From assembly GCA_012512865.1 (NCBI GenBank), contig JAAZDH010000316.1:1-14811 (forward strand): a stretch of DNA of 14,811 nucleotides, in the 5' to 3' direction. The stretch comes from Clostridiaceae bacterium (GTDB lineage: Bacteria > Bacillota > Clostridia > Acetivibrionales > DUMC01). Position numbers and translations under genes: made by a program. Positions 1 through 7,555 of the stretch are shown one piece after another (the first letter of the stretch is position 1; every line of letters starts with the position of its first letter). Under the pieces are notes generated by a model that saw only the letters and a program-made list of their open reading frames with translations, was not told the origin of the DNA and searched no databases.

Positions 1-1242
1 ACAATAGCCACGAACATGGCGGGACGCGGTACGGATATAATGCTTGGCGGAAACCCTGAATTCCTCGCAAAGCAAGAAATGAGAAAGGCAGGCTACCCGC
101 CGGAGGTAATCAATGAAGCAGAGGGATTTAATGATACAACCGATGAAACAGTGCTTGAGGCAAGAAAGGTTTTCAGGGAATTATACGACAAGTATAAAAA
201 AATAACGGACAGGGAAAAAGAAGAGGTTATCAAGCTGGGAGGCCTTCATATAATCGGTACCGAGAGGCATGAAGCAAGGCGCATAGACAACCAGTTGAGG
301 GGGCGTTCGGGAAGGCAGGGGGACCCGGGCTCCTCAAGGTTTTATATTTCCCTTGAAGACGACCTGATGAGGCTTTTTGGCTCCGACAAGCTTTCGGGAA
401 TTGTTGATGCACTGGGGCTGGAGGATGACCAGCCCATAGAGCACAGGATGCTTTCCAATGCCATTGAGAATGCCCAAAAAAGGGTTGAGGGCAAAAACTT
501 TGATATAAGGAAACATGTGCTCCAGTACGACGATGTCATGAACAAGCAAAGGGAGATAATATACGCCCAAAGAAGGAAAGTATTGGACGGGGAGAACCTG
601 AAAGATTACTACATGAAGATGATTGAAAACATAGTGAATCACATGGTTGATGCCTATTGCAGCGAAAGTCCCCATCCTGATTACTGGGATATCGACGGTT
701 TAATCCTGTACATGGAGGGTATTCTCCTGCCAAAAGGTGCAATTAAAATAGAAAGGGAAGAATTTGATTACCTGGACAAGGAAACATTGAAAGAAAGAAT
801 AATAGAAAGGGCAAAGGAAGAGTATGAAAAACGGGAGGCGGAACTGGGCTCTGAATTGATGAGGGAGCTTGAAAGGGTCGTATTGCTCAGGGTGGTGGAC
901 GAAAAATGGATGGACCACATAGATGCAATGGACCAGTTAAGGCAGGGGATTGGCCTTAGGGCATACGGGCAAAGGGACCCTGTTATTGAATACAAATTTG
1001 AAGGACATGAGATGTTTGAAGCAATGATAAGGGCCATACAGGAAGATTCAGCGAAAATTGTTTTAAAATCCAGGATTGACCCCGCCCATGCGCCGAAGAG
1101 GGAAAAGGTGGCGGAACCTGTCAGTGCAACTCACAGTGATGAACCGCCAAAACCCATGACAAAGGGGCGGAAGGGCGGGCGAAACGACCCCTGCCCCTGC
1201 GGGAGCGGAAAAAAATACAAGAAATGTTGCGGGGCTGAATAA
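1..1242 (+). CDS. secA: SecA, preprotein translocase ATPase (3' part, 5' end outside window)
   Basis: SecA is the cytoplasmic ATPase motor that pushes unfolded preproteins through SecYEG. The reading frame is already open at base 1 (TIATNMAGRGTDI), so the gene starts before the window. About 413 residues are present, a little under half of a usual SecA. Visible parts are helicase motif V (TNMAGRGTDI), motif VI (QLRGRSGRQGDPG), then the helical scaffold/wing region (including DEKWMDHIDAMDQLRQGIGLR), a variable linker, and the C-terminal zinc-binding tail RNDPCPCGSGKKYKKCCG with the CxC...CC ligands that contact SecB or lipids in other bacteria. The protein ends with AE and a TAA stop. No convincing terminator follows; the repeat-rich gap before folC begins at once. 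Identification is secure. The ATG at base 19 region is internal, not a start. Confidence 0.98.
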   Translation, partial: TIATNMAGRGTDIMLGGNPEFLAKQEMRKAGYPPEVINEAEGFNDTTDETVLEARKVFRELYDKYKKITDREKEEVIKLGGLHIIGTERHEARRIDNQLRGRSGRQGDPGSSRFYISLEDDLMRLFGSDKLSGIVDALGLEDDQPIEHRMLSNAIENAQKRVEGKNFDIRKHVLQYDDVMNKQREIIYAQRRKVLDGENLKDYYMKMIENIVNHMVDAYCSESPHPDYWDIDGLILYMEGILLPKGAIKIEREEFDYLDKETLKERIIERAKEEYEKREAELGSELMRELERVVLLRVVDEKWMDHIDAMDQLRQGIGLRAYGQRDPVIEYKFEGHEMFEAMIRAIQEDSAKIVLKSRIDPAHAPKREKVAEPVSATHSDEPPKPMTKGRKGGRNDPCPCGSGKKYKKCCGAE

Positions 1243-1456
1243 AGCAACATGGACAATAATGAGTAGATAAGGCAATATAGATGATGTATTATGAATAAGC
1301 AATATAAAAGAGACAATATGGATGATGTAATATAGCTGGGGTAATAGGAATGATGATATTGGAAGCAATACGGGTGATAACATGGGAAGCAACAAGAGCA
1401 ATAATATAAAAAGCAATACGGATGATAATGCGGGAAGCAATACGAGTGGTAGCATG
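1243..1456 (+). repeat. Degenerate 24-bp tandem array in the secA-folC gap, running into folC
   Basis: Four clear 24-bp units occupy 1361-1384, 1385-1408, 1409-1432 and 1433-1456. Three begin GGAAGCAA and one begins AAAAGCAA. In the folC frame they read GSNTGDNM, GSNKSNNI, KSNTDDNA and GSNTSGSM. A weaker unit lies at 1337-1360. Decayed GCAAYAT cores recur further upstream, with their C at 1245, 1273, 1300 and about 1314, so the whole gap after the secA stop may be one old array. Both possible folC ATG codons (1382 and 1454) lie at the same position within a unit. I see no terminator hairpin or strong promoter in the gap. Confidence 0.8.
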
Positions 1457-2773
1457 ACGTACGAAGAAGCGTTGGAATATATACATGGCACGAAGAAACT
1501 GGGTTGGAAGCTGGGGCTTGAAAATATAAGAACACTCCTTGGAATGCTTGGCAACCCCCATGAAAAGCTTAAATATGTGCATGTGGCGGGTACAAACGGT
1601 AAAGGTTCGACTGTTGCCTTTATAAGCAGCATCCTGGCGAAGGGAGGATATAAAACTGGCATGTTTATATCCCCGTACATCGAGCGTTTTACCGAAAGGA
1701 TGCAGGTCAATGGAAAAGAGATTGATAAGGATGATTTAGCGAGAATAACAGTAAAAGTAAAATGCTGCGTGGATGAAATGCTTAAAAGGGGGTTGCATCA
1801 TCCCACGGAATTTGAAATAGTTTCGGCTGTCGGGTTCCAGTATTTTTACGAGATGAATTGCGATATAGTGGTACTGGAAGTGGGGCTTGGGGGAAGGTTT
1901 GATTCAACCAACGTGATCAGCACTCCCCTTGTGTCTGTTATTACTTCGATAAGCTACGACCATGCGGATATACTTGGTGACACCCTAGAGAAAATTGCAT
2001 TTGAAAAAGCCGGTATCATCAAGGAAAATGGTGACGTGGTATTATACCCGCAGGATAAAAGCGTTGAAAAAGTCATTGAGGATGCATGTTATGAAAGGCA
2101 TTCACGGCTTCACAGGGCAGACTTTGGAAAAATCAAGCCACAGCATTGCAGCATAAAGGGCCAGGTTTTTGATTACAAGGAATATGAAAACCTGGAAATC
2201 AAGCTCCTGGGTGAATACCAGCTGAAAAATGCCGCGGTGTCCATCGAGGCATGCAGGGTTCTTGCCGGTAAAGGGTATGAATTAACTGGGGAAATAATAA
2301 GGAAAGGGTTGAAAAATGCCAGGTGGCCTGGCAGAATGGAAATTGTCAATCAAGAACCTCTTGTCATGATAGACGGCGCCCACAATGTCGAAGGGGTGAA
2401 GGCACTAGCAAAAAACCTTGAGGTGTATTTTCCGGGCAAAAAGAAAATACTAATAATGGGAGTTATGAGAGATAAGGAATATAAGACAATGCTTGAAATA
2501 ATCGGGCCGTCAGCCGACAAGTTTATCGCCGTGACTCCTCCCAACGAGCGGGCCCTTGGCGCCGGCGAGTTGGCGAAAAATGTGGAGTCCTATTGTAAGA
2601 ACGTAATAGTTAGTGATACAATAGAAAGTGGTATAAGGACGGCCCTCGATATATGGGACGAGGATTCTATCATATGCGCATTTGGTTCATTGTATTACAT
2701 AGGAGAGATAAGGCAGTATTTCAATAAGCAGGAAGATAAAACATTAATTGATTTATACATCGACGATTATTAA
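1454..2773 (+). CDS. folC: Folylpolyglutamate synthase / dihydrofolate synthase
   Basis: FolC adds L-glutamate to dihydropteroate and then to reduced folates (Mur-ligase-like, ATP-dependent, cytoplasmic). From 1454 the protein is 439 aa, near the family's usual 420-440. It starts MTYEEALEYIHGTKKLGWKLGLENI, matching the normal FolC N-terminus. Seen motifs are P-loop GTNGKGST (about residues 46-53), the folate-loop region (ISPYIERFTERMQVNG), EVGLGGRFDSTN, ISYDHADILGDTLEKIAFEKAGIIK, and MIDGAHNVEG at the start of the C-terminal domain. An in-frame ATG at 1382 would add 24 residues made purely of the 24-bp repeat (GSNKSNNI...), with no family counterpart. Neither ATG has a strong Shine-Dalgarno sequence (GGGTG and GAGTGG are the nearest), so the start is uncertain. 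A hairpin terminator follows at 2842. Confidence 0.95.
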   Translation: MTYEEALEYIHGTKKLGWKLGLENIRTLLGMLGNPHEKLKYVHVAGTNGKGSTVAFISSILAKGGYKTGMFISPYIERFTERMQVNGKEIDKDDLARITVKVKCCVDEMLKRGLHHPTEFEIVSAVGFQYFYEMNCDIVVLEVGLGGRFDSTNVISTPLVSVITSISYDHADILGDTLEKIAFEKAGIIKENGDVVLYPQDKSVEKVIEDACYERHSRLHRADFGKIKPQHCSIKGQVFDYKEYENLEIKLLGEYQLKNAAVSIEACRVLAGKGYELTGEIIRKGLKNARWPGRMEIVNQEPLVMIDGAHNVEGVKALAKNLEVYFPGKKKILIMGVMRDKEYKTMLEIIGPSADKFIAVTPPNERALGAGELAKNVESYCKNVIVSDTIESGIRTALDIWDEDSIICAFGSLYYIGEIRQYFNKQEDKTLIDLYIDDY

Positions 2774-2831
2774 TTGGTGCCAAATTTTAGGAATAAATTG
2801 CCAATATTTTGGTGCGAATTATCATAAAATA

Positions 2832-2855
2832 AACACTGTTGAAAACACTGGTGCC
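2832..2855 (+). repeat. Two 12-bp tandem units before the TPR gene
   Basis: AACACTGTTGAA is followed directly by AACACTGGTGCC. Just upstream, at 2773-2820, two AATTGGTGCC / AATTGCCAA-type stretches with ATTTT(A/G)G look like another decayed duplication. Only two units are seen, so chance is possible. The second unit also forms the left side of the folC terminator hairpin. Confidence 0.4.
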
Positions 2856-2866
2856 GGGTGTTTTTT
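2842..2866 (+). terminator. Probable intrinsic terminator of folC
   Basis: AAAACAC pairs with GTGTTTT around a 9-nt loop, and the right arm runs into six T. The T run is followed at once by AAGGAGGTGA, the ribosome site of the next gene. The stem is only 7 bp and half A-T, so termination may be partial. Confidence 0.5.
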
Positions 2867-2882
2867 AAGGAGGTGAAGTTCC

Positions 2883-4055
2883 TTGATTGACATCAAGAGC
2901 GAACTTAATAAATTTCCGTCTATCAACCTGGACAGCATAGCCAGGATTGATTCCAACATATCCGATGATGTGAGGACTTCCATATTGCTTTATAATAGTG
3001 CGTTGCAAAACTTGAAATCCGATAGTGAAGATATCGCCATAATTGAATTGAAAAAGGCGGTGTCCCTGAACCCGGAGTTTTATGAAGCTATAAACCTCCT
3101 TGGATTGTGTTATTATTACATGAAGGAATATGAAAAATCTGAAGAGATGTTCGAAAAAGTAGTTAAAGCTGAAAATAATGGTGTCAGGGCATTTAATTAT
3201 TTAAGGGTTATAAGAGGTGGAGAAGAAAAAACCGGGGATATCGCGGAGAAAAAGAAAGTAAAAAAGAAAAAAAGTACCGTAAAAAGGGTGGAAAGCAGTA
3301 GGGATGACAGGCACCAGGGAGACACAAGGCCTGACATGACAAGCATAAGGGGATTTTCCTATACCGGAAGAGGAAAAAGCAACAAGAAAAATGATATTAT
3401 CAAGTACTTGGCAGGAATCGTTGCCGGCCTTGTCATAGCTTTTATTATAGGAATTCCAGGTATTTTTGGGCCTTGGGACGATGCAGGGGAAAATACCGGC
3501 GATATGGAAATTGAAACCGTGGTAGTTGAAAAAAATGAGTACGAGGAGTATAAGGAATATAAGGAAAAATACACCCGGCTTGAAAATGAACATGAAAATT
3601 TAAAGAAGGAGCTTGATACGGTAAAAGTTGAAAGGGATTATTACAAGGCGGTTATCAAGCTCTTTGAAATAGAAGCGCTTGCAAATGCGAGGAAATATGA
3701 AGAAGCAGCTGATATGCTGGCATCATTCAAGGGTGTACAGTTCACCGGTGCAGAAAAGGAAAAGTATGACAACCTGTTTAACAATATAATGCCAAGGGTG
3801 TCAGATGCATTGTACAGCGAGGCATATAATTTATTCCAGGCCGGGAAATACGCCGAATCCCTTGAAAAGTATACGAAAATAACCGAGTATTATGAAAATT
3901 ATGGAAGAATGGACGTTGTACTTTATTACATGGGAAAGTGTTACCTTGAACTGGGAGATAACGAAAACGCAAGAACAATGTTCTTGAAGACAATAGAGAA
4001 GTTCCCGGACAGCGAATATGCCGGGTACTCGAGAAGCAGGCTGGAGGCGTTGTAA
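2883..4055 (+). CDS. Membrane-anchored TPR / coiled-coil protein, function unknown
   Basis: A 390-aa protein with a TTG start, fixed by AAGGAGGTGA about 7 nt upstream. Order of parts: an N-terminal cytoplasmic TPR-like pair (about residues 34-100, including NPEFYEAINLLGLCYYYMKEYEKSEEMFEKV); a basic linker (about 120-170, KKKVKKKK then GRGKSNKK); one membrane helix (about 174-195, IVAGLVIAFIIGIPGIFG); a coiled coil rich in E/K/Y (about 215-255); and C-terminal TPRs (about 305-385, AYNLFQAGKYAESLEKY and YYMGKCYLELGDNENARTMFLKTIEKFPDSEYA) that resemble YbgF/BamD-type outer TPRs. The basic side before the helix predicts an N-in, C-out topology. I do not recognise a named family. It may be a scaffold at the cell envelope. 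It is probably transcribed separately or by read-through from folC. Confidence 0.85.
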   Translation: MIDIKSELNKFPSINLDSIARIDSNISDDVRTSILLYNSALQNLKSDSEDIAIIELKKAVSLNPEFYEAINLLGLCYYYMKEYEKSEEMFEKVVKAENNGVRAFNYLRVIRGGEEKTGDIAEKKKVKKKKSTVKRVESSRDDRHQGDTRPDMTSIRGFSYTGRGKSNKKNDIIKYLAGIVAGLVIAFIIGIPGIFGPWDDAGENTGDMEIETVVVEKNEYEEYKEYKEKYTRLENEHENLKKELDTVKVERDYYKAVIKLFEIEALANARKYEEAADMLASFKGVQFTGAEKEKYDNLFNNIMPRVSDALYSEAYNLFQAGKYAESLEKYTKITEYYENYGRMDVVLYYMGKCYLELGDNENARTMFLKTIEKFPDSEYAGYSRSRLEAL

Positions 4056-4070
4056 AGGAGGAGGGAGGTG

Positions 4071-4278
4071 GCGTGATGACTTCCCCGGCTAATATGGTCG
4101 CTTCAGCTACGGATAGTAATGCTTAAGGCTGGCGAAAAAATCCTACCCGTCACACTCGCCATCCATGGCTCGGGTGACGGCTCGCCGCATCCATGCGGCG
4201 AATTACGGATTTTTTCTGGCCTTAAGCACAACTATCCGTATGCTTTGCTCCAATATTAGCCTGAGGAAGTCATCACGC
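4071..4278. repeat. 208-bp palindromic (MITE-like) element with two crown hairpins
   Basis: The ends are a perfect 14-bp inverted repeat, GCGTGATGACTTCC against GGAAGTCATCACGC. Pairing continues imperfectly over about 72 bp per arm (4071-4143 with 4207-4278), sharing GGCTAATAT, ACGGATAGT, GCTTAAGGC and AAAAAATCC. The centre is two more hairpins: CCGTCAC/GTGACGG (4147-4180, with inner GCCAT-CC-ATGGC) and a perfect CGCCGCAT-CC-ATGCGGCG (4183-4200). As DNA or RNA it would fold as a long stem with two arms on top. There is no transposase and no obvious target-site duplication. It could be a non-autonomous mobile element, a structured RNA or a bidirectional terminator between convergent genes. No function is claimed. 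Confidence 0.8.
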
Positions 4279-4327
4279 TATGTAGTAAGTATAATGTAGA
4301 ATGGACTTGGGGTAGTGGGTTGGGATA

Positions 4328-4410
4328 CCCATGTGGCGAGTTACGGATTTTTTTTGGCATTAAATATAACAATACGTACGCCTTGCTCCAATATTAGCCT
4401 TAGGAAGTCG
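4328..4410. repeat. Decayed partial copy of the 208-bp element (right half)
   Basis: This stretch repeats 4189-4271 with substitutions. Shared blocks are CCATGxGGCGA, TTACGGATTTTTT, GGC(C/A)TTAA and TTGCTCCAATATTAGCCT, ending GAGGAAGTC or TAGGAAGTC. The terminal inverted repeat beyond GGAAGTC is lost and the left arm is absent. The rest of the gap (4279-4327 and 4411-4478) shows no gene or other clear structure to me. Confidence 0.65.
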
Positions 4411-4464
4411 TTTTGCCATATTATGCGTCATATAAACTAAATACACCCCAACTTAAACTGCATC

Positions 4465-4506
4465 AATAAAATAAAACCGCCGGAGGAAACCCAAGGTTTC
4501 TCCGGC
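4465..4506 (-). terminator. Intrinsic terminator of groES-groEL
   Basis: On the minus strand GCCGGAG-AAACC, a 2-nt loop, then GGTTT-CCTCCGGC make a strong stem (4479-4506), followed by GGTTTTATTTTATT (4465-4478). It lies about 70 bp past the groEL stop. It may also stop plus-strand transcripts weakly, since T-rich sequence follows on that side. Confidence 0.85.
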
Positions 4507-4576
4507 TTATTAACTTTATAGCTTTAACTGTTTTTTTATTCCGCCTGTCACCTTGGCCTGTAGCCTTGGCACTGGA

Positions 4577-6208
4577 TTAATACATCCCGCCTCCCGGGGG
4601 CATTCCTCCGCCCGGAGGTACCGGGGGTTCTTTTTCCGGCAACTCGGCAACAAGGCTTTCTGTCGTAAGAACCATGGAAGCTATGGATGCAGCGTTTTGC
4701 AACGCAGACCTTGTAACCTTTGCAGGGTCTACTATACCGGCTTCTATCATGTCAACATACTCCTCGCTTAATACATCATATCCAATTCCTTTTTCACTGT
4801 TCTTTACCCTGTCAACTACGATGGAACCTTCCACACCGGCATTTGCTGCTATCTGCCTCATGGGTTCCTCAAGTGCTTTCATAATAATCCTGGCGCCTGT
4901 TTTTTCGTCTCCATCCAAGGTATCCAGGAGCTTCTCAACCTTGGGTATTATATTTATATACGCTACACCACCGCCAGGTACTACGCCCTCTTCCACGGCA
5001 GCTTTTGTTGCTGCAAGGGCATCTTCTATCCTAAGCTTCTTCTCTTTCATCTCGGTCTCGGTTGCAGCGCCGACATGTATAACCGCAACTCCACCTGATA
5101 GTTTTGCAAGCCTTTCCTGCAGCTTTTCCCTGTCAAAGTCCGAAGTGGTCTCTTCAATCTGGGCCTTGATTGATCCTATTCTCTTCTTGATTTCTTCGGG
5201 CTTGCCTGCTCCATCCACGATAATAGTGTTTTCCTTGTCAACCTTGACTTGCCTTGCACGGCCCAGTTGGCTTATTTTCACTTCCTTCAGGTCCAGGCCC
5301 AGTTCTTCGCTGATAACTTCTCCGCCGGTAAGTATTGCGATATCCTGCAGCATTGCCTTCCTCCTGTCACCATACCCCGGTGCTTTTACGGCAACACAGG
5401 AAAATGTGCCCCTCAGCTTGTTTACAATCAGTGTTGCCAAGGCTTCACCCTCAACATCTTCGGCAATAATCACCAGCTTTTTGCCTTGCTGGACTATCTT
5501 CTCAAGAATAGGCAGCAAATCTTGAATATTGCTAAGTTTCTTATCCGTAATAAGTATATATGGATCATCCAGGACTGCCTCCATTTTTTCCGTATCCGTA
5601 ATCATGTACGGGGAAACGTAGCCCCTGTCAAACTGCATGCCTTCCACTACTTCAAGACTTGTTCCCATGGTCTTTGATTCTTCCACCGTGATAACCCCGT
5701 CGTTTGTCACTTTTTCCATGGCATCGGCTATGAGTGTGCCAATGACCTCATCATTTGCCGAAATGGAGGCTACCCTGGTTATGTCTTCTTTACCCTTGAC
5801 TTTGCGGCTTATTTCTTTTATTCCTTCAACCGCGGCTTCTACCGCCTTGGCAATTCCTTTTTTCAATATCATGGGGTTTGCGCCTGCTGCGACGTTTTTC
5901 AGCCCTTCCCTTACTATGGCCTGGGCAAGTACTGTAGCTGTTGTAGTTCCGTCCCCTGCAACATCATTGGTTTTAGTTGCGACTTCCTTCACCAGTTGGG
6001 CTCCCATGTTTTCAAAGATATCTTCAACTTCTATTTCCTTTGCAATGGTAACACCATCGTTATTAACAGAAGGAAATCCAAACTTTTTCTCAAGAACAAC
6101 ATTCCTTCCTTTCGGACCTAATGTAATTTTAACCGTGTCGGCCAGCTGGTTTATGCCTCTCTCCAAGGCACGTCTTGCCTCTTCTCCAAATATGATATCT
6201 TTTGCCAT
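4577..6208 (-). CDS. groEL: GroEL, 60-kDa chaperonin
   Basis: GroEL subunits form the double-ring chaperonin that folds proteins in an ATP-driven cage closed by GroES. The protein is 543 aa, the normal length. It starts MAKDIIFGEEARRALERGIN and keeps the ATP-binding signature (GPKGRNVVLEKKFG, NDGVTIAKEIE, AGDGTTTATVLA with the catalytic Asp near 87), the hinge VVPGGGVAY, and a Gly/Met-rich C-terminal tail (PPGGGMPPGGGMY). The ribosome site TAAGGAGGATAA sits just before the ATG. groES lies 30 bp upstream, and both are controlled by one CIRCE. Nothing odd was seen. Confidence 0.99.
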   Translation of the reverse strand: MAKDIIFGEEARRALERGINQLADTVKITLGPKGRNVVLEKKFGFPSVNNDGVTIAKEIEVEDIFENMGAQLVKEVATKTNDVAGDGTTTATVLAQAIVREGLKNVAAGANPMILKKGIAKAVEAAVEGIKEISRKVKGKEDITRVASISANDEVIGTLIADAMEKVTNDGVITVEESKTMGTSLEVVEGMQFDRGYVSPYMITDTEKMEAVLDDPYILITDKKLSNIQDLLPILEKIVQQGKKLVIIAEDVEGEALATLIVNKLRGTFSCVAVKAPGYGDRRKAMLQDIAILTGGEVISEELGLDLKEVKISQLGRARQVKVDKENTIIVDGAGKPEEIKKRIGSIKAQIEETTSDFDREKLQERLAKLSGGVAVIHVGAATETEMKEKKLRIEDALAATKAAVEEGVVPGGGVAYINIIPKVEKLLDTLDGDEKTGARIIMKALEEPMRQIAANAGVEGSIVVDRVKNSEKGIGYDVLSEEYVDMIEAGIVDPAKVTRSALQNAASIASMVLTTESLVAELPEKEPPVPPGGGMPPGGGMY

Positions 6209-6238
6209 AATGATTATCCTCCTTAAAGATTAAAGTTT

Positions 6239-6523
6239 TTACTCGACTTTAGCCAGAATATCACTCTGCCTTAGTATTGTATATTCCTCTTCATCAACTT
6301 TTACATCCGTACCTGCATACTTGCTGATTATAACCTTGTCTCCTACCTTCACTTCCATCTTTACTTCTTTGCCGTCAACTAGCCCGCCAGGCCCTACTGC
6401 AACTACCTCCGCGACCTGGGGTTTTTCCTTCGCCGACCCCGGGAGCACTATACCGCTCTTTGTAGTCTCTTCTGCTTCCATTTTCTTAATAACGACCCTG
6501 TCACCCAAAGGCTTTATGTTCAT
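6239..6523 (-). CDS. groES: GroES, 10-kDa co-chaperonin
   Basis: GroES forms the heptameric lid of the GroEL cage. The protein is 94 aa, the usual length. It begins MNIKPLGDRVVIKKMEAEETTKSG and contains the mobile loop (EETTKSGIVLPGSAKEKPQ) that binds GroEL, and ends SDILAKVE. ACAGGAGGTATTAGC places an AGGAGGT site 7 nt before the ATG. It is the first gene of the two-gene heat-shock operon, downstream of CIRCE. Confidence 0.99.
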   Translation of the reverse strand: MNIKPLGDRVVIKKMEAEETTKSGIVLPGSAKEKPQVAEVVAVGPGGLVDGKEVKMEVKVGDKVIISKYAGTDVKVDEEEYTILRQSDILAKVE

Positions 6524-6568
6524 GCTAATACCTCCTGTTCCTGATATTTTTATTTATTTTAAAATTTA

Positions 6569-6595
6569 TTAGCACTCATCTCAAATGAGTGCTAA
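6569..6595 (-). promoter_or_regulatory. CIRCE operator (HrcA binding site)
   Basis: A perfect inverted repeat, TTAGCACTC, 9-nt spacer, GAGTGCTAA. It is the canonical CIRCE sequence, about 45 bp upstream of groES. In Firmicutes it is bound by the HrcA repressor, which loses activity in heat shock. HrcA itself is not in the window. Confidence 0.98.
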
Positions 6596-6604
6596 TTCCC
6601 ATGT

Positions 6605-6637
6605 TTTATGATAATATATTATTCATTTTCAAATCAA
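6605..6637 (-). promoter_or_regulatory. Probable sigma-A promoter of groES-groEL
   Basis: Two overlapping hexamer pairs fit on the minus strand: TTGATT, 18 nt, TATCAT (6632-6637 and 6608-6613), or TTGAAA, 16 nt, CATAAA (6627-6632 and 6605-6610). Either places the start of transcription at or beside CIRCE, as expected for HrcA control. I cannot choose between them. The rest of 6638-6767 is AT-rich; I saw no terminator for hisIE there. Confidence 0.45.
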
Positions 6638-6767
6638 ATATGCGATTTTTGCAAAATATAATGTTAATTGGAGTTTTTTGGCCGTTTGCTAAATAATTCC
6701 CCTGTTATCTTTGTTTTTCACAGTTTATCTTTATGCAGATTTCACTATTTACCCTTGTTTAAAAGTT

Positions 6768-7415
6768 TTAATTGGATTCTTCTTTTGCCGGCCTCCTGTT
6801 TCTCAGCTCACCGTATATGTCCTCGAGGGTCAATCCCTGTTCCACCATGAGCACGAGCACGTGGTACAGGAAATCCGCTACTTCATACCTCAACTCTTCA
6901 CGGGACCCGTTCTTGGCCGCTATAATAACCTCGGAAGCTTCTTCTCCAACTTTCTTCAGGATCTTGTCAAGCCCCTTGCTAAAAAGGTAATTTGTATACG
7001 AACCTTCCCTTGGATTTACCTTCCTGTCGGCAATTACATTATAAAGCTCCTCCAGTATACCTGCCCCGGCATCATTATGGAGAGTCCTGTAGAAACAAGA
7101 TTTGTTGCCGGTATGGCATGCCACCCCCAGCTGGGCGACTTTCATCAGCAAGGCGTCGCCATCGCAGTCAAGCTGGATTTTCACAACTTGCTGGAAGTTC
7201 CCCGAGCTTTCACCCTTTAGCCACAGCTTATTCCTGCTCCTGCTCCAGTAATGCGCTTTTCCCGTGGATATTGTTTTCTCAAGGCTTTCCCTGTTCATGT
7301 ATGCCAGCATCAATACCTCGCCCGTCTTGTAGTCCTGGGCAATGGCAGGAATAAGTCCCCTGTCGTCAAACCTTAATTCATCAAGTTTTAATTCACCGGT
7401 TAGTTGCCCATTCAT
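6768..7415 (-). CDS. hisIE: Bifunctional phosphoribosyl-AMP cyclohydrolase / phosphoribosyl-ATP pyrophosphatase
   Basis: This fusion enzyme removes pyrophosphate from phosphoribosyl-ATP (HisE part) and opens the adenine ring of PR-AMP (HisI part), steps 2 and 3 of histidine synthesis. The HisI half shows AYMNRESL, HYWSRSRNKLWLKGESSGN, LDCDGDALL and the metal-binding CHTGNKSCFYR. The HisE half shows EEASEVIIAAK and YEVADFLYHVLVLM. From 7415 the protein is 215 aa, a normal length. That ATG has GAGGA 7 nt upstream. An upstream ATG at 7445 would add ten residues (MDERLNEELT) with a weaker GGGGT site. It is last in the his cluster, after hisA. hisF, which commonly lies between hisA and hisI, is not here. 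Confidence 0.96.
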   Translation of the reverse strand: MNGQLTGELKLDELRFDDRGLIPAIAQDYKTGEVLMLAYMNRESLEKTISTGKAHYWSRSRNKLWLKGESSGNFQQVVKIQLDCDGDALLMKVAQLGVACHTGNKSCFYRTLHNDAGAGILEELYNVIADRKVNPREGSYTNYLFSKGLDKILKKVGEEASEVIIAAKNGSREELRYEVADFLYHVLVLMVEQGLTLEDIYGELRNRRPAKEESN

Positions 7416-7422
7416 GGTCAAT

Positions 7423-7427
7423 TCCTC
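7423..7427 (-). promoter_or_regulatory. Ribosome binding site choosing the hisIE start at 7415
   Basis: GAGGA on the minus strand lies 7 nt before the ATG at 7415. The upstream ATG at 7445 has only GGGGT about 9 nt away. This is a choice by spacing and strength, not proof. Confidence 0.5.
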
Positions 7428-7520
7428 GTTCAACCTTTCATCCATTATAATCTACCCCAATCTAGTTTATATGCAGTGTATATTAACCTTTCCCCGTTTT
7501 TTTGCCCAAGATAAAATTTA

Positions 7521-7555
7521 CAACTTGCCCTATTTGCCTGGTGTACCCTATCTGC
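7521..7555 (-). repeat. Two-unit 17-18 bp tandem at the hisA stop / hisIE leader
   Basis: In plus-strand terms CAACTTGCCCTATTTGC is followed by CTGGTGTACCCTATCTGC, with a shared CCCTAT(T/C)TGC core. The hisA stop codon lies in the second unit. The remaining gap to hisIE (7446-7520) shows no gene and no trace of hisF that I can recognise. Confidence 0.35.

Noticed and set aside
1063..1710. Minus-strand open frames of up to 215 aa over the secA-folC gap
   Set aside because: They are antisense to secA and folC, and their Tyr/Cys/His-rich middle is the 24-bp repeat read backwards.
4056..4576. An insertion sequence with its own transposase
   Set aside because: The gap has no reading frame of transposase size; only non-coding inverted repeats are seen.
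4674..6233. Plus-strand frames of 142-283 aa inside groEL
   Set aside because: They are antisense shadows of a fully conserved groEL, with no ribosome sites and low-complexity Ser/Thr/Phe composition.
7446..7547. Remnant of hisF between hisA and hisIE
   Set aside because: The 102-bp gap has stops in all frames and no HisF motif such as DVDGGRVVKG that I can recognise.
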